A stretch of 43,313 bases of DNA from Clostridia bacterium (GTDB lineage Bacteria; Bacillota; Peptococcia; Peptococcales; BICA1-8). The position numbers were made by a program, and so were the translations under genes. The DNA lies in the NCBI GenBank assembly GCA_012720075.1, contig JAAXZE010000204.1, positions 1 through 43,313 on the forward strand. The letters run 5' to 3'. Positions 34,858 to 43,259 of the stretch are shown here, in pieces (positions within the stretch are counted from its first letter, which is position 1; every line of letters begins with the position of its first letter). The notes under the pieces are model-generated. The model was not told the origin of the DNA and searched no databases. It worked only from the letters and a program-made list of their open reading frames with translations.

Positions 34858-36282
34858 ATGAAAAATTATATGATGTATATTGGCGGTCAATGGGTTGACA
34901 CAGCTAATAAAAAAGAAGTAATCAACAAATATACCGGTGAGCCTTTTGCCACTATAGCTCAGGCCAGTTTAGAAGACGTTGAGAAGGCTGTAAAATCTGC
35001 CAAGAATTCTTTCAATACGGTAAAATTAAGCCCCTATCAACGTTATGAAGTATTATATAAAACAAGCAGGCTGTTACTGGAACGCAAAGAAGAACTGGCC
35101 CAAATACTCTGCCTGGAGGTTGGAAAGCCCATCGGCGATAGCCGTGTTGATGTGGAAAGAGCGGCTCAGACATTTGAAATAGCTGCTGAAGAAGCCAAAA
35201 GAATTCATGGAGAAATGGTACCGGTTGAAGCAACGCCCGGTTCGGAAAACAGAATGGCTTTTACAATCCGGGTGCCTGTTGGAGTGGTTTGTGCCATAAC
35301 TCCCTTTAACGTACCTCTAAATCTTGTTGCCCATAAAGTGGCTCCGGCCATTGCCGCCGGTAATACTGTTGTATTGAAGCCTACCCAGGAAACTCCCATA
35401 GTAGCCGCTAAGCTTGTGGAATTAATGTTGGAAGCCGGTTTGCCCAAAGAACATATTAATTTAATATATGGAAGCGGCTCGGTTATCGGTGAAGCATTGC
35501 TGCAAAACCAAGATATAAACTTTTATAGCTTTACCGGAAGTCCTGCAGTAGGAGAAAGAATTAAACAGGTTATTGGTTTAAGAAAATGCACATTAGAGTT
35601 AGGAAGTAACTCCGCGGTAATAGTTCACGAAGATGCTCCGGATATTAAAAAAGCCGCTGTCTTGTGTGCCCAAAGAAGTTTTGCCAATGCAGGACAGGTA
35701 TGTATATCGGTGCAAAGGATTTATGTTCATGAAAATATTTATGAACAATTCTTAAATGAGATGAAAACCTATACCGAAACTTTAGTAGTCGGTGACCCAA
35801 TGGATGAAAGAACAAGTGTCGGTCCAATGATAAGTGAAAAAGAGGTGGAAAGAATTGACCAATGGGTTAAGGAGGCCATCCAACAAGGTGCCAAACTTGT
35901 GACCGGAGGGGAAAAAGTTGGTACACGGTTATATAAACCGACAATTTTAAGTGATGTTAAGAAGGATATGAAGGTTGTTTGTATGGAAACCTTTGCCCCC
36001 ATTGCCGTTGTTGTTCCATATAAAGATATTGATGAAGCCATTGCTTATACCAATGATTCCGAGTTTGGTCTACAAGCCGGGATTTTCACCTCCAGTCTCA
36101 ATATTGCTATGAAGGCCGCAAAAGAAATACAAACCGGCGGGGTAATTATCAATGATACCTCCATGTATCGGGCCGATGCAATGCCTTACGGCGGAGTTAA
36201 GAAGAGCGGCACCGGTAAAGAAGGACCCAAATATGTAATTGAGGAAATGACTGAGGAGAAAATTATTGTATTCAACCTTTAA
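34858..36282 (+). CDS. NAD(P)-dependent aldehyde dehydrogenase
   Basis: The 474-residue protein is a classical aldehyde dehydrogenase. It has the N-terminal MYIGGQWVDTANKKEV, the cofactor region ITPFNVPLNLVAHKVAPAIA, catalytic glutamate in TLELGSN, and the nucleophilic cysteine in SFANAGQVCISVQR. It resembles lactaldehyde/glyceraldehyde-3-phosphate/semialdehyde dehydrogenases rather than CoA-acylating BMC enzymes, and no encapsulation peptide is evident. GGGGTG lies eight bases before the ATG at 34858; a GTG five codons upstream overlaps that site. It needs no molybdenum yet is preceded by a Moco riboswitch that should repress it when the cofactor is plentiful. It therefore looks like a substitute for the aldehyde oxidoreductase at 18520-21276. 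Confidence 0.93.
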   Translation: MKNYMMYIGGQWVDTANKKEVINKYTGEPFATIAQASLEDVEKAVKSAKNSFNTVKLSPYQRYEVLYKTSRLLLERKEELAQILCLEVGKPIGDSRVDVERAAQTFEIAAEEAKRIHGEMVPVEATPGSENRMAFTIRVPVGVVCAITPFNVPLNLVAHKVAPAIAAGNTVVLKPTQETPIVAAKLVELMLEAGLPKEHINLIYGSGSVIGEALLQNQDINFYSFTGSPAVGERIKQVIGLRKCTLELGSNSAVIVHEDAPDIKKAAVLCAQRSFANAGQVCISVQRIYVHENIYEQFLNEMKTYTETLVVGDPMDERTSVGPMISEKEVERIDQWVKEAIQQGAKLVTGGEKVGTRLYKPTILSDVKKDMKVVCMETFAPIAVVVPYKDIDEAIAYTNDSEFGLQAGIFTSSLNIAMKAAKEIQTGGVIINDTSMYRADAMPYGGVKKSGTGKEGPKYVIEEMTEEKIIVFNL

Positions 36283-36372
36283 TTCCTGAGGCATCACATG
36301 ATTGTTAAATTCTAGATCCAGCTCTTTTGGAGCAGCTTGCATGATGATTTATATAGTGCCAGCTTGATGTTT

Positions 36373-36407
36373 GGAAAAGGCGGACCTGGGTGTCCGCCTT
36401 TTCCAAT
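36373..36407 (+). terminator. Intrinsic terminator of the aldehyde dehydrogenase
   Basis: GGAAAAGGCGGAC (36373-36385) pairs perfectly with GTCCGCCTTTTCC (36392-36404). The 3' arm supplies a T-stretch; it is the first of two tandem terminator hairpins. Confidence 0.85.
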
Positions 36408-36420
36408 CTTTACCTATAAA

Positions 36421-36446
36421 GAACTGCGCCCCGAGGGGCGCAGTTT
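36421..36446 (+). terminator. Second terminator hairpin
   Basis: AACTGCGCCCC and GGGGCGCAGTT pair perfectly around GA and are followed by T residues. Its first 14 bases (GAACTGCGCCCCGA) recur at 36778, on the far side of repeat copy 2. Confidence 0.8.
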
Positions 36447-36580
36447 TGACTGTAGACAAAGCTATTAATAAATTATTTAGCAATAATAAAACTATATGAT
36501 TATTATCAAAAGAAAAGCCTTAGCGAGAATGAATAAAAAGAACGCAGGTGGCTGAGGAATAGAATTATCAACTGTTTGAC

Positions 36581-36779
36581 CCGGCACTTAATTGAAACTT
36601 TCAATTTTGTATCTTTTAAAAAATAATGAATAAAAATAAAAGTATAATTAAGAAACGTAACTAAATTTTCAATTAAGTGCCGGGGAGTTTTGATAATTCC
36701 CGAAGCCACCTAGTTCATTCCGTAAAATTGTTTGAGCTAGCTTTTCGTTGATAATAAATATGGTTTGTCAACAAGCTGA
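36581..36779 (+). repeat. Structured intergenic repeat, copy 2
   Basis: This is the second copy of the block at 6-207. The 17-bp inverted repeats are at 36581-36597 and 36667-36683, with an AT-rich middle and the same tail. Variation is concentrated in the AT-rich middle; the ends and tail are almost unchanged. As with copy 1, it points toward the 3' end of a minus-strand operon and is followed at once by a hairpin. The 134 bp before it (36447-36580) hold no gene that I can support. Confidence 0.85.
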
Positions 36780-36812
36780 ACTGCGCCCCGAAGTGCGCAG
36801 TTCTTATATTTT
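36778..36812. terminator. Hairpin between repeat copy 2 and the minus-strand operon
   Basis: GAACTGCGC (36778-36786) pairs with GCGCAGTTC (36795-36803). A T-rich stretch follows on the plus side, while the stop codon of the minus-strand gene begins at 36806, so the hairpin may serve both strands. Confidence 0.65.
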
Positions 36813-37631
36813 AATATTTTTAAATTCTGCAACCTGGGCTTTGATAGCCCTTTCGGTTGGTAATCTTTCAATGCTGGAAGCGCCGAAGAAACCGATTACA
36901 CCCTGGGTTCTTTCTAAAACATAGCGGGCATCTTCAGGTTCAGCAATGGGACCGCCGTGACAAATTACCATAATATCAGGATTTATGGCTTTGCCTGCGT
37001 CATGGATTGCTTGAATTCTTTGGACGCAGTCATCCAGGGTTATAGCTGTTTTGGCGCCGATGGTGCCTTTAGTGGTTAGCCCCATGTGGGCAACGAGAAT
37101 ATCGGCACCGGCTTTAGCCATTTTTTCTGCATCTTCCGGCGAAAATACATAGGGTGTTGTTAATAAATCCAGTTCATGGGCTTTTTTAATCATCTCCACT
37201 TCCAAATCATAACCCATTCCCGTTTCTTCTAAATTAGCTCTGAAAACACCGTCGATCAAACCGACAGTGGGAAAGTTCTGCACTCCGGAGAAACCAATAT
37301 CTTTAAGCTGTTTTAAAAACACATCCATTAGTCTAAAAGGGTCTGTTCCGCAAACTCCGGCTAAAACCGGGGTATTTTTGACAACGGGTAAAACCTCACT
37401 AGCCATTTCTACAACAATGGCGTTGGCATCGCCATAGGGCATTAGTCCGGCTAGAGAACCACGGCCGGCCATCCTGTAGCGACCGGAATTATAGATGATG
37501 ATTAAGTCAACTCCGCCGGCTTCAGCGCTTTTGGCCGAAATCCCCGTACCGGCTCCTGCTCCGATGATAGCTCGGCCTTGAGCAATCTGGTCCTTAATCC
37601 TTTGTAAAATGACATCCCGTTTAATTGCCAT
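36804..37631 (-). CDS. Phosphoenolpyruvate hydrolase-like TIM-barrel protein (Tm-1 C-terminal half)
   Basis: The 275-residue protein matches the TIM-barrel signal-transduction/PEP hydrolase-like family (PF09370 as I recall), with [20 protein letters not shown] (about 20-39), [21 protein letters not shown] and the late [18 protein letters not shown]. In the tomato virus-resistance protein Tm-1 this domain is fused behind a UPF0261 domain; here the two are separate genes 2 bp apart. GGAGGGAGG, inside the end of the upstream gene, precedes its ATG. The true reaction is not established; PEP hydrolase activity is a family label only. It is the second gene of the minus-strand pair. Confidence 0.9.
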   Translation of the reverse strand: MAIKRDVILQRIKDQIAQGRAIIGAGAGTGISAKSAEAGGVDLIIIYNSGRYRMAGRGSLAGLMPYGDANAIVVEMASEVLPVVKNTPVLAGVCGTDPFRLMDVFLKQLKDIGFSGVQNFPTVGLIDGVFRANLEETGMGYDLEVEMIKKAHELDLLTTPYVFSPEDAEKMAKAGADILVAHMGLTTKGTIGAKTAITLDDCVQRIQAIHDAGKAINPDIMVICHGGPIAEPEDARYVLERTQGVIGFFGASSIERLPTERAIKAQVAEFKNIKI

Positions 37632-37633
37632 TT

Positions 37634-38854
37634 TTAATTTCCTCCCTCCAGCATACTGATAAGTTTTTTAGCCATTGCAACAGCAAATTGGGGGTCATTT
37701 ATATCGGTATCCATTTCTATTAATTCAACTTTATTTCTGTCAATTCCTTGACGCAATTCATTAAAGAGAGCTTTGTCCTCTTCGGGACCGTAAAAAGCCG
37801 CACCTTCTACGTCAATGGCCGATACTCCTTTCAAGGGTAAGAATAAAGCCGTCGGTCCTTGGGCAGCGTTGAGTTTACTGCAAATAATCTTGCCTAATTC
37901 TTTATTTTCTTCCACCGTTGTCCGCATCAAAGTGACAGTTGGATTGTGTTTATAAAGTTTTCTGTTTCTGAACTTTTCCGGGACAGTATCCATAGGCCCG
38001 AAATTTACCATGTCCAAAGCCCCTGTTGATACAACCTGGGGAATACCTTTTTTCCCCGCCGCTTCTAAGCGATGAGGTCCTGCGCTAAGGATGCCACCCA
38101 CCAGTTCATCACACCATTCGGTGATTGTAATATCCAAAACTCCCTTAATAAAGCCGGCTTCGATGAGACTTTCCATAGCCCGGCCACCCGTGCCTGTGGC
38201 ATGGAAAACCAGCACTTCATAACCATGTTCTTCAAGATATTCTCGGGCTTTGTTTACACAAGGAGTGGTCACTCCGAACATTGTAGCGGCAATCAAAGGC
38301 TTTTCCTCTTCTGCTTTTGGGGGTTCCCCTTTAGCCATACCGGCTATAGCAAAAGCAGCGTTAGCCAGGATCTGTCTGGATAAGCTGTTAATGCCGGAAA
38401 TGTCTACCACGGAATACATCATGGTTATGTCTTTGACCCCGACATAAGGACGGGTGTCGCCTGAGGCAACGGTACTAACCATGAGTTTAGGAACACCTAC
38501 CGGCAAAGCTTGCATAGCATGGGTACCGATAGTGGTCCCTGCCGTTCCTCCCAAGCTTATTATTCCCGCTATCTGTCCCTTTTGGTAAAGCTCCGTGACA
38601 ATTTTGGCCGCGCCCCTCATCATTACATCGATGGCTTCTCCCCGGTGATTTTTTGCTATCAATTCTTCCAAACTTACTCCACCGGCCAGGGCAACATCTT
38701 GGTTGGAAATATCAGGCTCAAAAAAAGGTTGGCCTTTGACCCCTGCGTTTATTACTATAGTCTGCATTCCGGTGCTTTCGATAATATCTTTGATATACTT
38801 GAATTCCTGGCCTTTGGTGTCTAAGGTACCTAAAATAACAACTTTCTTTTCCAT
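37634..38854 (-). CDS. Tm-1-like ATP-binding domain protein (UPF0261)
   Basis: The 406-residue protein carries UPF0261 signatures: [14 protein letters not shown] at the N-terminus, [20 protein letters not shown] (about 94-113), [13 protein letters not shown] and [18 protein letters not shown]. Tm-1 proteins bind ATP in this domain. GGGGGAG precedes the ATG. It is co-transcribed with the TIM-barrel partner and divergent from the phosphodiesterase at 39135. Paired UPF0261 and TIM-barrel genes are widespread in bacteria and probably form one enzyme of unknown catabolic function. Location next to a microcompartment operon may hint at the substrate class but does not identify it. Confidence 0.92.
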   Translation of the reverse strand: MEKKVVILGTLDTKGQEFKYIKDIIESTGMQTIVINAGVKGQPFFEPDISNQDVALAGGVSLEELIAKNHRGEAIDVMMRGAAKIVTELYQKGQIAGIISLGGTAGTTIGTHAMQALPVGVPKLMVSTVASGDTRPYVGVKDITMMYSVVDISGINSLSRQILANAAFAIAGMAKGEPPKAEEEKPLIAATMFGVTTPCVNKAREYLEEHGYEVLVFHATGTGGRAMESLIEAGFIKGVLDITITEWCDELVGGILSAGPHRLEAAGKKGIPQVVSTGALDMVNFGPMDTVPEKFRNRKLYKHNPTVTLMRTTVEENKELGKIICSKLNAAQGPTALFLPLKGVSAIDVEGAAFYGPEEDKALFNELRQGIDRNKVELIEMDTDINDPQFAVAMAKKLISMLEGGN

Positions 38855-39134
38855 AAACTCCCCCCTTGAAATAATTAGTTGCTAATATAACCTATACTCC
38901 ATAAATTGGTAAAATCCTGTTAAGCAACCAAAAATTATTTTAATTTTTTGAATTTGGAGAAAACCCTTCTCATTTTAGTCCCATTAATTTATGGAAAATC
39001 AATTTTGGTTATATGGGGTATACACGTTCAATATTTTACAATGCTCCGCTGATATACTAACCTATAAATAGAATTAATACTTCTAATTATCCTTACAAAA
39101 TTTTTATTATCGCCAAAGGAAGGGAGAAAGAAAC
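38855..39134. promoter_or_regulatory. Divergent control region
   Basis: This 280-bp gap separates the Tm-1 pair from the phosphodiesterase operon, so both promoters should lie here. It holds the inverted pair CCATAAATT (38899-38907) and AATTTATGG (38986-38994), plus similar TATA(A)CC-type words on each side, which could be regulator sites. I found no -24/-12 element and no confident -35/-10 pair. Confidence 0.4.
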
Positions 39135-41189
39135 ATGATGAGAAAACCGCTTACCAATAAAGTATTGGTATTGGGCGTCGACGGTATGGATCCAAGAATT
39201 AGCCGTAAATATTTGGCTGAAGGCAAAATGCCTAACTTGCAGAAACTAATCAACCGCGGTGCTGCCAGAGAGGATTTGAGGTTGCTGGGCGCAATTCCCA
39301 CCATTACTCCTCCCTGCTGGACTACTCTTGCTACGGGAGCTTACCCAGGAACCCATGGTATAACTTGTTATTGGAGGCAATCTCCGGAAAGCCTTGATGC
39401 AGTTGTTTATAATATGGACTCCAGAAATTGTACTGCCGAGCAGGTATGGAATATTACTGCCGAAGCCGGTATTAAGACATTGGTTTGGCATTGGCCCGGA
39501 AGTTCCTGGCCCCCGACCTCTCAAAGCCCCAACCTGAATGTTGTTGACGGGACTCAACCCGGTTCTGTTAACATGGGTATCGCTCAGTTAGACTGGGAAA
39601 AAATTATTGTTGCCACTCCAGATATTAAAGAAGTCCGCTATGCTCCCAGGGTAGAAAAACCCGCCGGCGTTGGCTGCATCATAACTGATTTGGAAGATAC
39701 GTTAGACATAAAGGATGAAGTAGATGATGAAATGATGGAACTTTGGTGGGGCGATAAAGCACGCCAAGGCGGAGAAATTCGCACTTATGTAATGGATGAT
39801 GAAGATACGGAAGTTGTTATAGGAAGCAAGGTTGCTTATGACATAGTCAATTCTCCTTTAAGAGAAGCCACAGGCTGGGCTAATGCTCCCGAAGGGGCAA
39901 AAGAATTTACCATATTGACTTCCGGCGGAGTTATGAGACGGCCTGCTCTGATCCTGAAAAACGAAGCCGGCGAATATGACCGGGTTGCCATTTACAAGAA
40001 TAAGAAAGAAACCGAGCCTATGCTTGTTCTTAAAAAAGGCGAAATGGTAACAGGCATCATTGACGATGTGATTAAAAATGAAGTCACCAAAAAGGGATGC
40101 CGTTCAATGAAAATTTTAGAACTGGATCCCGCCGGTAACATAGTTAGACTTTGGATCAGCAATGCCCTTGACATTTCCAATGACCAACTATGGCATCCCA
40201 AAGAACTTTATAAAGAGATTGTGGAAAATGTTGGTCATGTGCCTCCTGTAAGCTTAATCGGTGGAGAAGATGACGAATTAGTTAGGGAAATTTTCGAACC
40301 CTCCTGGGCTTTATACAATAAGTGGCAAGCTGACTGCATGAATTATTTGATCAAAACAAAAGGGTACAGAGCAGTATTCTCCCATCTTCACAATATTGAC
40401 TGTGCCGGTCATCAATTATGGCATCTGGCCAAAACTCTGCCTGAATGGTCCCATACCGATGAAAAAACTTATCAAGGATTTATTGAGAAGTTCTACCTGC
40501 AAACCGATGACTATATAGGAGAATTCTTACATCTCTTAGACGAAGGTTGGACTATTTTACTGGTAAGCGACCATGGCCTTATTGTTGGGGAGAATGTGCC
40601 ACCTATATTGGGTGAATACGGCGGCTTAAATACCAAAGTTATGGAAGAACTGGGTTATACCGTTTTGAAAAAAGATGAAAACGGCAACACCTTAAGGGAA
40701 GTTGACTGGGAAAAGACCAGAGCTGTTCAAATCCGCAGCAACTATATCTACATCAACCTTAAAGGCCGAGACAAATACGGTATTGTAGATCCCAAAGATA
40801 AATATGAGCTGGAAGAGCAAATAATCAACGATTTATATAATTACCGTGATCACCGGACCGGCAGACGTGTAGTTGGTATTTGTCTCAGAAACAAGGATGC
40901 CATGCTGCTGGGTACCCATGGCCCCGAATGTGGAGATATTTTCTTCACCATTGAAGAAGGACACAATAGACTCCATGGCGACAGTCTTTCCACTTCCGAG
41001 GGATATTTTGACACATCGGTTTCACCCATTTTTGTGGCAGCAGGTCCTGGCATCAAGGAAGGATTTGTAACTGATCGGATTATCCGGCAAGTTGATGTTG
41101 CACCTACCGTTTCTGCCCTGCTGGGTATTCGTTATCCCGCTCAATGTGAAGGAGCGCCGGTATATCAGATCCTGACGGAAGATATTTGA
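39135..41189 (+). CDS. Cytoplasmic alkaline phosphatase-superfamily phosphodiesterase
   Basis: The 684-residue protein belongs to the type I phosphodiesterase/nucleotide pyrophosphatase family. VLVLGVDGMD (10-19) supplies the first metal aspartate; T58 in ITPPCWTTLATGAYPGTHGI is the probable nucleophile. HLHNIDCAGHQ, LVSDHGL and the late THGPECGD supply further metal ligands. There is no signal peptide, unlike many family members, so it acts inside the cell. ATGATG at 39135 follows AAGGAAGGGAG. A terminator separates it from the thioredoxin gene. Its placement before a microcompartment operon suggests hydrolysis of a phosphorylated metabolite. Codon use, rich in C-ending codons, suggests strong expression. 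Confidence 0.9.
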   Translation: MMRKPLTNKVLVLGVDGMDPRISRKYLAEGKMPNLQKLINRGAAREDLRLLGAIPTITPPCWTTLATGAYPGTHGITCYWRQSPESLDAVVYNMDSRNCTAEQVWNITAEAGIKTLVWHWPGSSWPPTSQSPNLNVVDGTQPGSVNMGIAQLDWEKIIVATPDIKEVRYAPRVEKPAGVGCIITDLEDTLDIKDEVDDEMMELWWGDKARQGGEIRTYVMDDEDTEVVIGSKVAYDIVNSPLREATGWANAPEGAKEFTILTSGGVMRRPALILKNEAGEYDRVAIYKNKKETEPMLVLKKGEMVTGIIDDVIKNEVTKKGCRSMKILELDPAGNIVRLWISNALDISNDQLWHPKELYKEIVENVGHVPPVSLIGGEDDELVREIFEPSWALYNKWQADCMNYLIKTKGYRAVFSHLHNIDCAGHQLWHLAKTLPEWSHTDEKTYQGFIEKFYLQTDDYIGEFLHLLDEGWTILLVSDHGLIVGENVPPILGEYGGLNTKVMEELGYTVLKKDENGNTLREVDWEKTRAVQIRSNYIYINLKGRDKYGIVDPKDKYELEEQIINDLYNYRDHRTGRRVVGICLRNKDAMLLGTHGPECGDIFFTIEEGHNRLHGDSLSTSEGYFDTSVSPIFVAAGPGIKEGFVTDRIIRQVDVAPTVSALLGIRYPAQCEGAPVYQILTEDI

Positions 41190-41203
41190 TAAGTTGATAC
41201 CTG

Positions 41204-41242
41204 AGCAGCTATCAGGAAACAACCTCTGATAGCTGCTTTTTA
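41204..41242 (+). terminator. Intrinsic terminator after the phosphodiesterase
   Basis: AGCAGCTATCAG (41204-41215) pairs perfectly with CTGATAGCTGCT (41226-41237), followed by T residues. Confidence 0.9.
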
Positions 41243-41300
41243 AAACAAATAAGCTCTGAAAGGACAAGAATTTTATCAGTTGCTATAAGGAGTGAAGGAT

Positions 41301-41627
41301 ATGTCTTTGCAACAATTAGATACAAATCTTTTTGAGGAAATTATCTATGATAATGCCGAACCGTGCTTGGTAATCTTTTCGAGAAAAAATTGCCATGTTT
41401 GTAAAGAAGTCTTGCCCATGTTAGAGGAGCTAAAGCCCCGCTATGAAGGCAAATTTGGTTTTTATTATGTTGATGTAGAAGAAAGCAAAAACCTCTTTGA
41501 AAGGTTCTCTTTAAAAGGAGTGCCCCAAATTTTGTTTTTTAACCACGGTATGTATAAAGGAAAAGTTGCCGGCAAAGTGGATGAAGACCAAGTAGAAGAA
41601 AAAATTGCGGAAGTTCTTGGTGCATAA
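41301..41627 (+). CDS. Thioredoxin-like protein with CHVC active site
   Basis: The 108-residue thioredoxin fold has the redox pair C31-H-V-C34 (FSRKNCHVCKEVLPM) and the cis-proline in LKGVPQILFF. The usual tryptophan before the first cysteine and the GP between the cysteines are absent, which should change its redox potential. AAGGAG lies eight bases before the ATG at 41301; a GTG nine bases earlier overlaps that site. It is followed by a thioredoxin reductase-like gene 27 bp away, its evident partner. Similar atypical pairs occur with clostridial glycine-reductase systems, but no reductase gene of that kind is in view. Confidence 0.88.
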   Translation: MSLQQLDTNLFEEIIYDNAEPCLVIFSRKNCHVCKEVLPMLEELKPRYEGKFGFYYVDVEESKNLFERFSLKGVPQILFFNHGMYKGKVAGKVDEDQVEEKIAEVLGA

Positions 41628-41654
41628 ATCAAGAGGTAGAGGGATGTGGATTAA

Positions 41655-42869
41655 ATGTCTAATATTAACGATTTGATCATTATTGGCGCCGGTCCTGCCG
41701 GACTTTCCGCTGCTATATACGGCGGCAGGGCTAAACTAAAAACTTTAGTAATCAATAAGGGGTCAATTGGCGGGTTGGTTGATACAACACGGGAAATCGT
41801 AAATTACCCCGGATATATTCAAATAAGCGGACCGGATCTCATGAAAGATTTTGAAAACCATGCCAAAAGTTTTGGCGTTGAGTTTCTTAAGGGGGAAGTA
41901 GTGAACGTAGATTTTTCCCGGGAAAATAAAATTTTTATAACCAAAAAAGGTGAGGAATTTATTGCCAAAGCGGTAATCATTGCTTCGGGAAGCGAGCCAA
42001 GGCAACTGAATATCCCGGGAGAAAAAAGATTGCGGGGAAGCGGAGTAGCCTATTGTGCTACCTGTGATGCCGAATTTTTTGAGGGGGAAGATGTTGTTGT
42101 TATCGGCAGCGGTGACCAGGCTATTGAAGAAGGCATGTATATTACCAAGTTCGCTAAAAAAGTAACGGTAATTGTTCTCCATGATGAAGGTATTCTCGAT
42201 TGTAACAAAGTGAGCGCTGAAAAAGCATTTAAAAATGAAAAGATGGAATTTGTTTGGAACTCAACCGTTGTAGAGGTCCTTGGTGACGAAAACGTAGATG
42301 GGGTACGGATTAAAAATCTGAAGACCGGTACCCTTTCGGAGCTGAAGTGCCAGGGTGTATTCTTCTTTGTCGGTATGGTTCCGTCTACCGGCTATCTGAA
42401 AGATAGCGGCATAAAGATGAATGAAAAAGGATATATACTTGTCAATGATCAGATGGAAACAAACATTCCGGGAGTATATGCCGTGGGAGATAATCGGGTT
42501 AAATATCTGCGGCAGGTGGTTACTGCCGCCAGTGACGGCGCGATTGCCGCAGTAGCTGCCGAAAGATATATTGAGGAAATCAATAGCTTTAACAGCAGTG
42601 TACTGCAAAGTGACAAAAAGGTTTTACTTTTGTTCTTTAACGCTTATCTTACTGAAAGTCTGGAATTCAGCTCTTTATTAGAAAAATTGAACGGTGAGAA
42701 GGGCAATGACTATAAGATTTTCAAAGTTGATTTGGCTTCCAAAAAATTCTTGGCTGAAAAATATGCGGTCAAAACGGCCCCCACAGTTGTTGTCCTAGAT
42801 CAAGGAAAAGAAATGATGCGTTTTGAAGGCCTGACGGAAAAAGAAAAATTAGAAGCCCGTTTTTATTGA
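41655..42869 (+). CDS. trxB: Thioredoxin reductase-like flavoprotein with degenerate thioredoxin domain
   Basis: Residues 1-310 are a low-molecular-weight thioredoxin reductase: FAD motif IIIGAGPAGLSAAIYGGRA, redox pair C134-A-T-C137, and the late YAVGDNR. The NADPH half keeps VVIGSGDQAIEEG but has VLHDEGILDC where NADPH-dependent enzymes have the HRRxxxR signature. The usual donor may therefore not be NADPH; ferredoxin-dependent clostridial reductases show a comparable loss. Residues about 320-404 form an added thioredoxin-like fold (KKVLLLFFNAY...TAPTVVV) with no CxxC. It lies between the CHVC thioredoxin and the first microcompartment shell gene and probably reduces that thioredoxin. Confidence 0.88.
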   Translation: MSNINDLIIIGAGPAGLSAAIYGGRAKLKTLVINKGSIGGLVDTTREIVNYPGYIQISGPDLMKDFENHAKSFGVEFLKGEVVNVDFSRENKIFITKKGEEFIAKAVIIASGSEPRQLNIPGEKRLRGSGVAYCATCDAEFFEGEDVVVIGSGDQAIEEGMYITKFAKKVTVIVLHDEGILDCNKVSAEKAFKNEKMEFVWNSTVVEVLGDENVDGVRIKNLKTGTLSELKCQGVFFFVGMVPSTGYLKDSGIKMNEKGYILVNDQMETNIPGVYAVGDNRVKYLRQVVTAASDGAIAAVAAERYIEEINSFNSSVLQSDKKVLLLFFNAYLTESLEFSSLLEKLNGEKGNDYKIFKVDLASKKFLAEKYAVKTAPTVVVLDQGKEMMRFEGLTEKEKLEARFY

Positions 42870-42923
42870 ATTGATTCGGCATGTAAAGAAAGGTAATAAC
42901 CAACAGTTAGAGGAGCTGGTGCC

Positions 42924-43223
42924 ATGGAAAACATGAGCGGGGAAGCATTAGGCCTTGTTGAAACAAGAGGAATGGTTCCTGCCATACAAGCCGCAGACGT
43001 AATGTGCAAAACCGCCGATGTAGTGCTGGTTTCTTTTGAAAACATGGGTTCGGGGCTTGTCACAGTCATGGTTAGAGGTGATGTTCAGGCAGTCACATTG
43101 GCAGTGGAAAAAGGAGCTAAAGCTGCGGCTGCCATTGGTGAATTGACAGCTTGTCATGTCATGCCGCGGCCCGTCAGTCGGGTAGACAAAATAGTTGCAA
43201 AACATGATATTAATACGGATTAA
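42924..43223 (+). CDS. Bacterial microcompartment shell protein (BMC-H)
   Basis: The 99-residue single-BMC-domain protein resembles PduA/EutM hexameric shell proteins: EALGLVETRGMVPAIQAADV at the start, VRGDVQAVTLAVEKGAKAA in the middle, and HVMPRPVSRVDKI near the end. AGAGGAG precedes the ATG. Hexamers of such proteins tile the microcompartment shell, and their pores pass metabolites. It opens a shell gene run that continues past the window. The enzymes enclosed cannot be told from the visible part. Confidence 0.96.
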   Translation: MENMSGEALGLVETRGMVPAIQAADVMCKTADVVLVSFENMGSGLVTVMVRGDVQAVTLAVEKGAKAAAAIGELTACHVMPRPVSRVDKIVAKHDINTD

Positions 43224-43259
43224 CAGCTATGGTCCGGGAAAGGGGAATCCCCGTTTGCC

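Noticed and set aside
34858-36282. CoA-acylating aldehyde dehydrogenase packaged in the microcompartment
   Set aside because: The sequence has the general NAD(P)-dehydrogenase motifs, including the catalytic glutamate, and no evident encapsulation peptide. The riboswitch and two terminators also separate it from the shell operon.
36581-36779. Complete insertion sequence
   Set aside because: The element is only about 200 bp and encodes no transposase. The 17-bp inverted ends bound only its first half, so a simple IS call is not supported.
41763-42182. 139-codon minus-strand frame
   Set aside because: It is antisense to the FAD and redox-active part of the thioredoxin reductase.
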